Shown here: one piece after another, positions 37,663 through 46,013 of the stretch
Position numbering within the stretch: position 1 is the stretch's first letter
Layout of the letters: every line of letters begins with the position of its first letter
Assembly (NCBI GenBank): GCA_013911065.1
Contig: JACERV010000028.1
Location: 1 to 64,000, forward strand
Length of the DNA stretch: 64,000 nt
Direction of reading: 5' to 3'
Origin: Ruminococcus sp.
GTDB taxonomy: Bacteria > Bacillota > Clostridia > Lachnospirales > Lachnospiraceae
The notes under the pieces: model-generated
The model's input: only the letters and a program-made list of their open reading frames with translations
Database searches by the model: none
What the model was told of the DNA's origin: nothing
Made by a program: the position numbers and the translations under genes

Positions 37663-38370
37663 ATGATGTCAGGATATAGGATAGCTTTTGAAAAGGCGTT
37701 CCCTTATACAATTCCTGTACTTACAGGATATTTGTTTATAGGAATTGCTTTTGGAGTAATGTATGCGGAAAAGGGGTATTCAGCCTGGTGGGCGGTTTTG
37801 ATGAGTCTGCTCGTGTATGCGGGTTCGGGACAGTTTTTAGCAGTGAATTTTTTTGTGCCTGGTATTTCTTTTTTACAGGTGATATTCATGACCTTGATGA
37901 TAAACATCCGCCACATATTTTATGGATTGTCCCTGCTGGAAAAATTTCATAAGATGGGAAAAAAGCGCTGGTATATGATTTTTGGGCTTACAGATGAAAC
38001 CTACTCTCTTTTGTGTACAACGAAGGTGCCTGAAGATGTAGAGGAAGATAAGTTTTTGTTTGCAGTTGCTCTCTTAGATCAAATCTACTGGTTAATAGGA
38101 TCGGCTATAGGCGGTATTTTAAAAAGCGTACTTCCTTTTAATGCCGAGGGGATAGAGTTTGCGATGACAGCATTGTTTGTGGTGATATTTACGGAACAGT
38201 GGCTGAATGCGAAAAATCGGATACCGGCAGTGATAGGTGTGATTTCTTCCCTTCTTTGCCTGCAAGTATTTGGAGGCGCAAGCTTTGTGTTTCCGACTAT
38301 GATTCTAAGCGTCTTAATGCTTTTTACGATGAGAAAGCGCCTGGAAGGGGAGGTGGAGACATGCCGGTAA
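37663..38370 (+). CDS. azlC: AzlC family branched-chain amino acid exporter, large subunit
   Basis: A 235-residue membrane protein of the AzlC family, with the opening FEKAFPYTIPVLTGYLFIGI and the conserved FGVMYAEKGYSAWWAVLMSL, then INIRHIFYGLSLLEKF. With AzlD it exports branched-chain amino acids or their analogues. The azlD start overlaps the 3' end by 10 bases. The operon lies directly after a family 2 repeat, whose last hairpin and T run could limit read-through from the tRNA. Confidence 0.92.
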   Translation: MMSGYRIAFEKAFPYTIPVLTGYLFIGIAFGVMYAEKGYSAWWAVLMSLLVYAGSGQFLAVNFFVPGISFLQVIFMTLMINIRHIFYGLSLLEKFHKMGKKRWYMIFGLTDETYSLLCTTKVPEDVEEDKFLFAVALLDQIYWLIGSAIGGILKSVLPFNAEGIEFAMTALFVVIFTEQWLNAKNRIPAVIGVISSLLCLQVFGGASFVFPTMILSVLMLFTMRKRLEGEVETCR

Positions 38371-38693
38371 ATGCAGTTACATCTCTGCTTATTATTTTGG
38401 CAGTAGCTGCCACTACATTTGCCACAAGAGCAATACCGTTTTTCATATTCCCAAAAGGAAAAGCAATACCAAAGACAGTGGAATATTTGGGACGGGTTCT
38501 GACTCCTGCTGTAATTGGAATGCTGGTTGTATATTGTCTGAGGGATACATCTGTTACGGCAGCACCTTATGGAATCCCTGAGGCTATTTCCGTACTTGCC
38601 GTGGTAGTGTTTCATGTATGGAAACGCAATAACCTGCTGAGTATTGGGGCAGGAACGCTGCTGTATATGTTTTTGGTTCAGGCAGTATTTTAG
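38361..38693 (+). CDS. azlD: AzlD family branched-chain amino acid exporter, small subunit
   Basis: A 110-residue protein with three or four membrane segments and the AzlD pattern ATTFATRAIPFFIF followed by PKTVEYLGRVLTPAVIGMLV. It is the small partner of AzlC. The ATG at 38361 follows GGAGGTGG inside azlC, which indicates coupled translation. The upstream open frame in the same phase has no family similarity. A strong terminator follows. Confidence 0.92.
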   Translation: MPVNAVTSLLIILAVAATTFATRAIPFFIFPKGKAIPKTVEYLGRVLTPAVIGMLVVYCLRDTSVTAAPYGIPEAISVLAVVVFHVWKRNNLLSIGAGTLLYMFLVQAVF

Positions 38694-38710
38694 GATAGGC
38701 TGATATTCAG

Positions 38711-38764
38711 AGAACGGTATTGGGACATTTGCAAGTACATATAAATGTCCAATACTGTTTTTTA
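38711..38764 (+). terminator. azlCD terminator
   Basis: ACGGTATTGGGACATTT pairs with AAATGTCCAATAC.GT over about 16 bases, followed by TTTTTT. Confidence 0.8.
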
Positions 38765-38878
38765 CATCTATTCGTGCTATAATTTCGTAAATCCCAGTTC
38801 ATCGGGCAGGCCGGCTCCTTCTTGGAATTTATGGGGTGGTTGAACTGTGGATTATTTATATTTGTGGAGGTTGAGTTT

Positions 38879-39268
38879 ATGGATGATTTTACAGAAAAAG
38901 ATATGGAGGAAGCACTCCAGGCCACAGCTTCAATGATCAACAGGACCGAGAAAACAAAAAGGAAATTTGAACCAGGTACTTCTCAGCATACCTTACAAAA
39001 GAACAGACTTAAAGCACTCCATATAGCTTCATCATTACTATCAAAAAGATTAATGGGGAGTGAGGATGTGGATTGTTATACCGAAGAAGATTTAAAAAAT
39101 GCGCTTGCACCAATTACTTCTCTGATTAGCAAATCGGAAAAAGCTCAAGCAAAATTAGCGCAAGGTACTTGGCAGCATACGATGCTTAATAATAATCTTA
39201 AAGCACTCAATATAGTTTTGCCATTGCTAACGAAGGCATTGAGCGAGACAAATGTCGAGATTAAATAG
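38879..39268 (+). CDS. Small helical protein with internal tandem duplication
   Basis: A 129-residue protein I cannot assign to a named family. It consists of two homologous units of about 58 residues. The first runs FTEKDMEEALQATASMINRT, then GTSQHTLQKNRLKALHIASSL. The second runs YTEEDLKNALAPITSLISKS, then GTWQHTMLNNNLKALNIVLPL. Both predict as helical hairpins with a conserved (S/W)QHT and LKAL. The start at 38879 has GTGGAGG upstream; a longer frame reaching 38822 adds a hydrophobic stretch without ribosome site. No signal peptide or catalytic motif is visible. The serine hydrolase follows after 115 bases. Confidence 0.7.
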   Translation: MDDFTEKDMEEALQATASMINRTEKTKRKFEPGTSQHTLQKNRLKALHIASSLLSKRLMGSEDVDCYTEEDLKNALAPITSLISKSEKAQAKLAQGTWQHTMLNNNLKALNIVLPLLTKALSETNVEIK

Positions 39269-39383
39269 AACAATAGCATATTATATGAGTGACATGAAGC
39301 AGCCAAATTTCAATTTAGTTTAGTAGTTGTAACTGTAGGTTATTTATATTATCCTTGCATAATTTTTCTAAAATGGAGAGTTT

Positions 39384-40832
39384 ATGAAAAAGACTATTGT
39401 TTTTTTACTAACGATACTTATTTTATGCTCAGGATTCACAACACAAAGTTATGCGTTGTCAGATCCTCAATCTGCGGCAATACAAGCGTTACTGGATGAT
39501 GCCTGCCGTATATCAGGTGTGCCGGGGATGTCAATCTCAATACTTGCTGATGATGAAGTGTTGTACTTTTCTTCTGGGTATGCGGACCGTGAAAAGGGAG
39601 TGCCTGCAAGTGAAAATACACTATATGAGTTGGCCTCGGTTAGTAAAGCTTTTACCGGCATGGGGATTCTGTTGTTGGAAGAGCAAGGGCTGCTGTCAAT
39701 GACTGACACTGTCCAAAAATATTTACCTTGGTTTACATTAAAGTATCAAGGAAAACCTGTTGATATGCAAAATCTTACACTCAATAACTTTCTTCACCAT
39801 ACCAGCGGCCTGACGAATATTAGGCATGCTCAAAATATTCCCCAGGGCAATACGCCGGATATGCTGCAGAAGACTGTGGAAATGCTGACAGATGCTGAAT
39901 TGGCATTCTCTCCCGGTGAACAGTATAATTATGGAACCGTTAATTATGACGTATTGGGTTTGGTTATTGAGAGTGTATCTGGACAAAGCTATGAAGACTT
40001 TATGAGGGAACGGGTATTTCAGCCGTTAGGCCTTCACCGGACGTATGTTTATAAAGAAGATGCGCGGGCCACCGGACAGTTGGCACAGGGCTACCGTTCT
40101 TCCTTTTTTATGACAACGCCATATAACGCCCCGGATTATGCCGGGAATAAACCCGCAGGCTACATCATTTCATGTACAGAAGATATGGCGCGTTGGATGG
40201 GCATACAGATGGGGATTGTGCAGGATATACCTGAAATATTTCATACAGTTATCGAAAAATCGCATCAGGGTGATATGTCTGTTTCGGCTGTCGGCGAAAT
40301 GTATTATGCCGCGGGCTGGTCGGTAAACACTGACCAAACGATTATAGAACACTCAGGGGGGAATCCCAATTTCAGCACCCAAGTGTCCATACTGCCAAAT
40401 GAACGAACAGCCATCTGCCTGCTGACCAACGGCGCAAGTACCAATATCAGCCTGGTACTAAAAGTTAAAGATATATTAGACGGCAATCTAACGCAGTCAT
40501 ATACAATAAGCGGCACACAGCTTTTGGACATTATTTTGTCGTCCACCACAATTATTCTTTGTCTATTGGCAGCTCTGTTCTTTTTCTTAGGATTACGCAG
40601 GAGGAAAACGAATGAGCAGCAGCCAATGACAAAAAAGAGAATAACCCTAACAGTTATTTTTCTGATTGCTACGATTGCTCTGAGCATAGCGTGCTGTGCC
40701 TTCGATTGGTCAACGATACTTGTTTGGCAAACATATAGTGTTCTTACAGCTGTGATTTCGTCAGCATTATTAACAGCAAGCATTACATGGTTTGCATACA
40801 CACACCGATATAATGCCCCGCTCCGAAAATAG
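39384..40832 (+). CDS. Secreted, membrane-anchored serine hydrolase (class C beta-lactamase-like)
   Basis: A 482-residue protein with a signal peptide (about 1-25), a penicillin-binding-protein-like hydrolase domain and three C-terminal membrane segments (about 375-480). The catalytic serine and lysine lie in LASVSKAFTGMG (SxxK). The tyrosine motif region is QYNYGTVNYDVLG, and the third motif is EHSGGNPNF (HSG). Such proteins act as esterases, D-peptidases or beta-lactamases. With a membrane tail a role on cell-wall peptides is likelier than antibiotic hydrolysis. GGAGAG precedes the ATG. Confidence 0.85.
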   Translation: MKKTIVFLLTILILCSGFTTQSYALSDPQSAAIQALLDDACRISGVPGMSISILADDEVLYFSSGYADREKGVPASENTLYELASVSKAFTGMGILLLEEQGLLSMTDTVQKYLPWFTLKYQGKPVDMQNLTLNNFLHHTSGLTNIRHAQNIPQGNTPDMLQKTVEMLTDAELAFSPGEQYNYGTVNYDVLGLVIESVSGQSYEDFMRERVFQPLGLHRTYVYKEDARATGQLAQGYRSSFFMTTPYNAPDYAGNKPAGYIISCTEDMARWMGIQMGIVQDIPEIFHTVIEKSHQGDMSVSAVGEMYYAAGWSVNTDQTIIEHSGGNPNFSTQVSILPNERTAICLLTNGASTNISLVLKVKDILDGNLTQSYTISGTQLLDIILSSTTIILCLLAALFFFLGLRRRKTNEQQPMTKKRITLTVIFLIATIALSIACCAFDWSTILVWQTYSVLTAVISSALLTASITWFAYTHRYNAPLRK

Positions 40833-40846
40833 GAATATTTAGTTTT

Positions 40847-40985
40847 ACAGCCATAGGTCAATTCAAAATTGAACTATGGCTGTTATTGTATAAATATACC
40901 TTAGGGGGATCGCACTGGGTTGGCAAAGAAGGTATTGCTATCGCAATCCAACCCAGGAGGAGAATCTCTTAAGCGAGATTCTTTC
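40847..40985 (+). repeat. Three-hairpin repeat family 2, second direct copy
   Basis: Hairpin I has ACAGCCATAG and CTATGGCTGT arms with an inner TCAATT/AATTGA pair. GATCGCACTG follows. Hairpin II pairs CTGGGTTGG (40915-40923) with CCAACCCAG (40948-40956) and contains inner ATTGC-TATC-GCAAT. Hairpin III is GAATCTC.. GAGATTC (40962-40981), then CTTTCTT. It lies between two convergent transcripts, so hairpins I and III may also terminate them. Confidence 0.65.
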
Positions 40986-40999
40986 TTGTATCTGGCTGT

Positions 41000-41803
41000 T
41001 TAAATTAAATTTAACTTTTTGTTTAAAATGTAATGCATAATAAAGTATTCCACGATTGTCAGTACAATTGTAATTCCCCCGCTTAGCTTGAAGATTGCGA
41101 ACATGTAATGTGATGCTTCCGCTTCTATTACAACTGTTGCTGCATAGGGTCCCGGAAATAGATTAAAAATAATCATGAGGCCCAGTACCACAACCTGAAT
41201 AATAACCATAAGGATGAAGTAGGCAAGGATAGCACCTAATATCCGGTGTCCGGGAAATAACTGACCGATTGAGATGCATACATAAATCATAATGACACTA
41301 CTCAATGCACCAGCTAAACTGAACACTAGCATAATTAGGCTGTAGCGGCTCAGGGAAACTCCAAGAACATTTGTCATTTCCGGAGCTATTTTAGCATAGG
41401 CTTCTGTTACATTGTTTCCTGTCACTAGTATGATTAGGGAAAGCGCGGTTATCAGGATATTAAGGACATACCAGATAGTACCGGATATGATCTTTGCCCA
41501 AATCTGCTGCACGGATGTGGCAGGCAGTGTCCATGATAAATATCCTTCATCTGTAAAAAGATTCCGGTAAAAACGTACGCACAACAGTGCCGCTACGCCC
41601 AGGCCGACGCTGGTGAACAAAAGGACATAAAGGGCCATGAATGGTGAAACGGAAGAAAAAATAATTTCCGGGTCCGCATTAAAGTCTATTTTGTTGACGA
41701 ACAGAAAACGCCCAAGTATGCTGGCAGTCAGCAGGATTCCGTGAAGTATGCCGAATATCTTCACCCCGTATTTTAAATCATATTTAATTAGTTTTCCTAA
41801 CAT
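41000..41803 (-). CDS. ABC transporter permease of a YtrA-type operon
   Basis: A 267-residue protein with six predicted membrane helices, beginning MLGKLIKYDLKYGVKIFGI, typical of permeases paired with small ATPases in GntR/YtrA operons. No further family motifs are visible. Its start overlaps the ATPase gene by 7 bases. The substrate is unknown; related loci respond to cell-wall-active antibiotics or lantibiotics. Confidence 0.85.
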   Translation of the reverse strand: MLGKLIKYDLKYGVKIFGILHGILLTASILGRFLFVNKIDFNADPEIIFSSVSPFMALYVLLFTSVGLGVAALLCVRFYRNLFTDEGYLSWTLPATSVQQIWAKIISGTIWYVLNILITALSLIILVTGNNVTEAYAKIAPEMTNVLGVSLSRYSLIMLVFSLAGALSSVIMIYVCISIGQLFPGHRILGAILAYFILMVIIQVVVLGLMIIFNLFPGPYAATVVIEAEASHYMFAIFKLSGGITIVLTIVEYFIMHYILNKKLNLI

Positions 41804-42495
41804 TTAAACACCTCCCTGAACAATGTATCTACAGATTTCCCCTGGTTTGTTCGTATTTCATCCACTGTAGTATTCAGGGAAAGCTGTCCGTTTTGAATGA
41901 AAAGCACACGGTCCAATACATTTTCAATATCGGTAATCAGATGTGTGGATAAAAGGATGGTTGCATTCTCATTGTAATTCGTCAAGATTGTACGCAGAAT
42001 ATAATCCCTTGCTGCAGGGTCCACACCTCCGATAGGCTCATCCAGTACATAAAGCTCGGCATCCCGGCTCATAACGAGAACAAGCTGTACCTTTTCTTTT
42101 GTTCCTTTTGAGAGAGTGCGCAGACGGGAACGGGTATCGATTTCCAGGTCTTTCAGCATAATTCCCGCACGTCCGGCATCAAAATCGTCATAGAAATCAC
42201 TGAAATAGGACAGTATTTCTTCCACTCTCATATGGTCATTTAAATAGCTTCTCTCAGGAAGATAGGATACCAGTTTTTTTGTTTCTGGTCCGGGAGCCAT
42301 ACTATTAATCATGACGTGCCCGTTGGTTGGGGTGAGGAGTCCGTTAATCAGCTTGATTAATGTAGTTTTTCCACTGCCATTAGGCCCCAGAAGTCCTACA
42401 ATCTGTCCTCTTTCCAAAGTCACGTTCAGATTGGAAAGTGCATAAAAGTTATTATATTTTTTAGTTAATCCCTGACATTCCAGGATTGGTTTCAT
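41797..42495 (-). CDS. ABC transporter ATP-binding protein of a YtrA-type operon
   Basis: A 232-residue ATPase with Walker A GPNGSGKTTLIKL near residue 36, Walker B ELYVLDEPIGGVDPAAR and a histidine in LLSTHLITDIENVLDR. The signature is LSKGTKEKVQ, a variant common in this subfamily, not SGGQ. It pairs with the downstream permease. The ATG directly follows the stop of the GntR gene and shares its AGGAGG site. Confidence 0.92.
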   Translation of the reverse strand: MKPILECQGLTKKYNNFYALSNLNVTLERGQIVGLLGPNGSGKTTLIKLINGLLTPTNGHVMINSMAPGPETKKLVSYLPERSYLNDHMRVEEILSYFSDFYDDFDAGRAGIMLKDLEIDTRSRLRTLSKGTKEKVQLVLVMSRDAELYVLDEPIGGVDPAARDYILRTILTNYNENATILLSTHLITDIENVLDRVLFIQNGQLSLNTTVDEIRTNQGKSVDTLFREVFKC

Positions 42496-42864
42496 TTACT
42501 TGTCCTCCTCTAATGTTTCTTGGACTAATTCCAGGATTTCTTGGTTTTTAAATCCCAGCAGGGTCATCTTTTCAAAAAACTGCCGGATATGTTCGGATGC
42601 TAAATCCAATTTTATTTTTTTTAACATTGTCTCATCCTCCGTGATGAATCTGCCGCTGGTCCTCTGAGAATACACCAGGCCGCTGCGTTCAAGCTCGGAC
42701 AGGGCCTTCTGCATGGTGTTTGGATTTACTGAGGCATCCAGGGCCAGGTCACGGACAGAAGGTAGCTTATCTCCGGGGGCGTATACGCCGGCTATAATAT
42801 CTTGCTGGATGCGTTCCATTAACTGGAGGTAAATAGGGCGATCATTATCTAAATCCCATGGCAT
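42496..42864 (-). CDS. GntR family regulator, YtrA subfamily
   Basis: A 122-residue regulator. The winged helix begins RPIYLQLMERIQQDIIAG and contains YAPGDKLPSVRDLALDASVN followed by NTMQKALSELERSGLVYS. The C-terminal part is only a short helical dimerisation tail, typical of the YtrA subfamily. These proteins repress their own operon with the ABC genes. AAGGAGG precedes the ATG. An inverted repeat spans the predicted transcription start (42902-42937). Confidence 0.92.
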   Translation of the reverse strand: MPWDLDNDRPIYLQLMERIQQDIIAGVYAPGDKLPSVRDLALDASVNPNTMQKALSELERSGLVYSQRTSGRFITEDETMLKKIKLDLASEHIRQFFEKMTLLGFKNQEILELVQETLEEDK

Positions 42865-42901
42865 TTAAACCGCCTCCTTTTCTATATTTTAAGTGGAAAT
42901 G

Positions 42902-42937
42902 CTATTGTACTATCTATTTAATACAATAGTACAATAG
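42902..42937. promoter_or_regulatory. Candidate operator of the GntR/ABC operon
   Basis: CTATTGTACTA (42902-42912) and TAGTACAATAG (42927-42937) are perfect 11-base inverted repeats separated by 14 bases. One arm overlaps the -10 on the reverse strand, the other lies just downstream of the start. A second, internal CTATT/AATAG pair makes the site denser. Confidence 0.55.
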
Positions 42938-42954
42938 ATTAAAGTGGATGTCAA
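42926..42954 (-). promoter_or_regulatory. Promoter of the GntR/ABC operon
   Basis: On the reverse strand TTGACA and TACTAT are 17 bases apart, immediately after the nfo stop codon. Confidence 0.6.
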
Positions 42955-42960
42955 GTATTA

Positions 42961-43872
42961 CTATGCTTTCCCTTCATTGTCCTGTATAATTCTTTTCAGC
43001 ATGTTTTTGTCGAATTTTCCGTTTCTCAGCATTTCTATTTCATATTTGTACGGAGCATATGATTTTTTCTCTTTTGTAGGAGAAGGAACATAAGGAGTCT
43101 CAAGAATTTTAGGAACATTTTCAAAATCTTTGTGATGCACAATTCTGTTGAGTGCATCAAAGCCAATTTCTCCAAAGCCTATATTTGCATGTCTGTCCTT
43201 TGCTGCTCCAGGCACATTTTTACTATCGTTGATATGGAAAACGGCAATATGTTCTTTGCCCAATATCCGGTCAAATTCTTCAACCACATCATCAAAATGA
43301 TGGATGATATCATACCCGCTGTCATTTGTATGGCAGGTATCAAAGCATACCCTAAGCTTGTCATTGTATTTGACTCCGTCATAGATGCGTGCCAGTTCCT
43401 GGAAGGTACGCCCTACTTCAGAGCCTTTTCCTGCCATGGTTTCCAATGCCACATAACAGTCGGTATCCTTTGTGAGTACCTCGTTCAGCCCTTTGATAAT
43501 CTGCGACGTCCCGGTGTCAGAGCCTTCTCCCACATGGGCCCCGGGGTGAAGAATCAAAATATGGCTTCCGCAGGCAATGGTGCGCTGGATTTCTTTGTCC
43601 AAAAATTCGGTAGCCAGTTCAAAGGTTTCCGGTTTTACCGCATTTCCCAAATTAATAATATAAGGGGCATGTACGATAATTTCTCCAATTCCATGTTCCT
43701 TCATATATTTCCATGCTGGTTCTATATTTAACTCACTAATTTCTTTGCGGCGTGTATTCTGAGGGGCACCGGTGTAAAACATAAAAGTGTTTGCCCCATA
43801 TGATACGGCTTCCTTTGCAGAGCCCAGAAGCATTTCTTTTCCGCTCATCCCAACGTGTGATCCTATTTTCAT
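42961..43872 (-). CDS. nfo: Endonuclease IV (deoxyribonuclease IV)
   Basis: A 303-residue AP endonuclease of the TIM-barrel type that cuts DNA 5' to abasic sites. The start [20 protein letters not shown] matches the family, as do [36 protein letters not shown] and [20 protein letters not shown], which carry the histidine, glutamate and aspartate ligands of the three metal ions. GAAAGGA precedes the ATG. It is divergent from argS. Confidence 0.96.
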   Translation of the reverse strand: MKIGSHVGMSGKEMLLGSAKEAVSYGANTFMFYTGAPQNTRRKEISELNIEPAWKYMKEHGIGEIIVHAPYIINLGNAVKPETFELATEFLDKEIQRTIACGSHILILHPGAHVGEGSDTGTSQIIKGLNEVLTKDTDCYVALETMAGKGSEVGRTFQELARIYDGVKYNDKLRVCFDTCHTNDSGYDIIHHFDDVVEEFDRILGKEHIAVFHINDSKNVPGAAKDRHANIGFGEIGFDALNRIVHHKDFENVPKILETPYVPSPTKEKKSYAPYKYEIEMLRNGKFDKNMLKRIIQDNEGKA

Positions 43873-44052
43873 AACGATATTTTCCTTTCGTAACTTAATA
43901 TTTTCAGTTTTACCTGTTCAGTATTAATTTTACATTAAAACGGAAAAAAATGCTTTATATTTTGAAAGTTATTTATAAGTATGTTGCTGGAAAAACGTAG
44001 GATAGATAAAACCAGGCAAACCCAAGAAATTTAATGGACTTCAAGCTCTCCG

Positions 44053-44081
44053 TTGTGATATAATAGCCATTGTTATATAAT
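44053..44081 (+). promoter_or_regulatory. Promoter of argS
   Basis: TTGTGA and TATAAT are 17 bases apart. The transcription start would be near 44088, giving a leader of about 150 bases. Confidence 0.55.
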
Positions 44082-44105
44082 TATTAAGAAACATCCATGT
44101 CACTA

Positions 44106-44182
44106 AGGTGGGAAAGAGCACCCACCTAAGTCGACAGGATGTACTTTGTAACTAAGACTTGAAAGTACCAAGCCTAAGTTAC
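44106..44182 (+). promoter_or_regulatory. Structured argS leader with mutually exclusive hairpins
   Basis: Hairpin 1 is AGGTGGG/CCCACCT (44106-44112 with 44121-44127). Next, segment b (44148-44161) pairs with b' (44169-44182) over 14 bases with two mismatches, leaving the 7-base loop AAAGTAC. That loop is the exact complement of GTACTTT (44141-44147), directly 5' of b. The two pairings exclude each other or form a pseudoknot. There is no T run after it, so it is not an ordinary terminator switch. Confidence 0.5.
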
Positions 44183-44238
44183 ATAAGTAGGATAAAATAG
44201 CTAAGTAAAGTAAAAATAGAACGGAGTGTGGAATAAAA

Positions 44239-46005
44239 GTGAAGACAATACTGGAAGTCATTACCATAGAGATGCAAAAAGCCTTTCGTGACGCAGGTTA
44301 TGATGAGGCATTTGCCAAAGTGACCCTGTCAAACAGACCGGATTTGTGCGAATATCAATGTAATGGTGCAATGGCTGCGGCAAAGACATATAAAAAGGCC
44401 CCCATTATGATTGCCAATGATGTGGTGGTAAAGTTACAGGACTGCACCTGTTTTTCCGGGGTGGAAGCAGTAAATCCAGGATTTATTAATCTAAAAGTAG
44501 AGCCTGCTTTTGTAGCGGAATATCTGAACCAGATGACAGCAGCCGGGGATCTGGGAGTAGAGAAAGAGCAGACTCCAAGAACAATCATAGTAGATTACGG
44601 CGGGCCTAATGTGGCAAAACCTCTTCATGTAGGGCATCTTCGTGCTGCCATTATCGGGGAAAGTATCAAGCGGACTGCCAGATTTAAGGGCAACAACGTA
44701 ATTGGTGATATTCACCTGGGCGACTGGGGATATCAGATGGGATTAATCATTACAGAATTAGAAAAAAGACAGCCGGAACTTTCTTATTTTGATGAGGCTT
44801 ATGAAGGAGAATATCCGGAGGAGGCCCCCTTTACAATCGGAGAACTGGAGGAAATTTACCCAACTGCCAGTGCTTATGCAAAAGAGGATGAAGCGTATCG
44901 TGAAAAAGCCTTGCATGCTACCTATTTGCTGCAGAACGGACGGCCTGGTTACCGTGCGCTCTGGAACCACATTATGAATGTGTCTGTGGCAGATTTGAAG
45001 AAGAATTATGAAAATCTGAATGTGGAGTTTGACTTGTGGAAGGGTGAGGCGGATGCCCAGAAATATATTCCTGACATGGTAGAGATGCTGAAAGAAAAGG
45101 GGCATGCCCACTATGATGAAGGTGCTCTTGTTGTGGATGTACAGGAGGAAGGTGATAAAAAAGAAGTACCGCCTTGTATGATTCTGAAATCAGACGGAGC
45201 TGCTCTGTATGATACAACTGATTTAGCCACACTTGTGGAACGTGAAGAGCTGTATAAACCAGACGAAGTTATATATGTAGTTGACAAACGCCAGGAGCTG
45301 CATTTTGTGCAGGTGTTCCGGTGTGCGAAGAAGGCCGGGATTGTGCGTCCGGAGACAGAACTGAAGTTTCTTGGATTTGGCACGATGAACGGAAAAGACG
45401 GCAAGCCTTTTAAAACAAGGGAAGGCGGCATTATGCGTCTGGAAAATCTGATCCGGGAAATCGGTGAGGAAATGTATAAAAAGATTATGGACAACCGTAC
45501 AGTATCTGAGGAAGAAGCGCTTAATACGGCAAAGATTGTAGGTCTTGCCGCTCTGAAATATGGTGATTTATCCAATCAGGCTTCGAAGGATTATGTTTTT
45601 GATGTAGACCGGTTTACTTCCTTTGAGGGAAATACAGGACCTTATGTTTTATATACCATCGTCCGCATTAAGTCCATACTGAATAAGTACCAGGAAATGA
45701 AGGGAACACTGGAAGGACTTACCATTAGGGAAGCTTCAGGAGAGTTTGAAAAAACTCTGATGCTGGAGGCAGCAAAGTTTAACGATGTTATAGAGACAGT
45801 GTATGAGGAAAACGCTCCTCATAAAAATTGTGCTTATATTTATGATTTGGCGAATGCTTTTAATAAATTTTATCACGAGACTAAAATTTTAACAGAAGAA
45901 GATGAGACACGAAGGTCAGGATACATTGCGCTTTTGAAGCTGGTCAAGGAAATTCTGGAGACATGTATTGATTTGCTTGGTTTTGAAGCGCCAGAAAGGA
46001 TGTAA
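44239..46005 (+). CDS. argS: Arginyl-tRNA synthetase
   Basis: A 588-residue class I synthetase. The N-terminal Add-1 domain binds the tRNA elbow. The HIGH motif is HVGHLRAAIIG near residues 133-143 in KPLHVGHLR. The KMSKS region is replaced by GTMNGKDGKPFKTREGG, usual for many ArgRS. The C-terminal DALR domain ends LDLLGFEAPERM. The start is GTG at 44239, twelve bases after GGAG. alaX follows after eight bases. Confidence 0.96.
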   Translation: MKTILEVITIEMQKAFRDAGYDEAFAKVTLSNRPDLCEYQCNGAMAAAKTYKKAPIMIANDVVVKLQDCTCFSGVEAVNPGFINLKVEPAFVAEYLNQMTAAGDLGVEKEQTPRTIIVDYGGPNVAKPLHVGHLRAAIIGESIKRTARFKGNNVIGDIHLGDWGYQMGLIITELEKRQPELSYFDEAYEGEYPEEAPFTIGELEEIYPTASAYAKEDEAYREKALHATYLLQNGRPGYRALWNHIMNVSVADLKKNYENLNVEFDLWKGEADAQKYIPDMVEMLKEKGHAHYDEGALVVDVQEEGDKKEVPPCMILKSDGAALYDTTDLATLVEREELYKPDEVIYVVDKRQELHFVQVFRCAKKAGIVRPETELKFLGFGTMNGKDGKPFKTREGGIMRLENLIREIGEEMYKKIMDNRTVSEEEALNTAKIVGLAALKYGDLSNQASKDYVFDVDRFTSFEGNTGPYVLYTIVRIKSILNKYQEMKGTLEGLTIREASGEFEKTLMLEAAKFNDVIETVYEENAPHKNCAYIYDLANAFNKFYHETKILTEEDETRRSGYIALLKLVKEILETCIDLLGFEAPERM

Positions 46006-46013
46006 TCAGAGGA

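Larger units (their letters stand above)
43873..44238. other. Divergent nfo/argS intergenic region
   Basis: This 366-base stretch holds the upstream region of nfo, the argS promoter at 44053-44081 and the argS leader with hairpins at 44106-44127 and 44141-44182. A 17-codon frame at 43981-44034 lacks a ribosome site and lies upstream of the promoter. No T-box motif was found. Confidence 0.5.

Noticed and set aside
43981..44034. A 17-codon frame with several arginine codons upstream of argS, a possible attenuation leader peptide
   Set aside because: It has no ribosome site and lies upstream of the predicted argS promoter, so it would not be in the leader RNA.
44101..44182. T-box riboswitch for argS
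   Set aside because: The conserved T-box antiterminator motif (AGGGTGG.ACCGCG type) is absent. AGGTGGG here is only one arm of a local hairpin.
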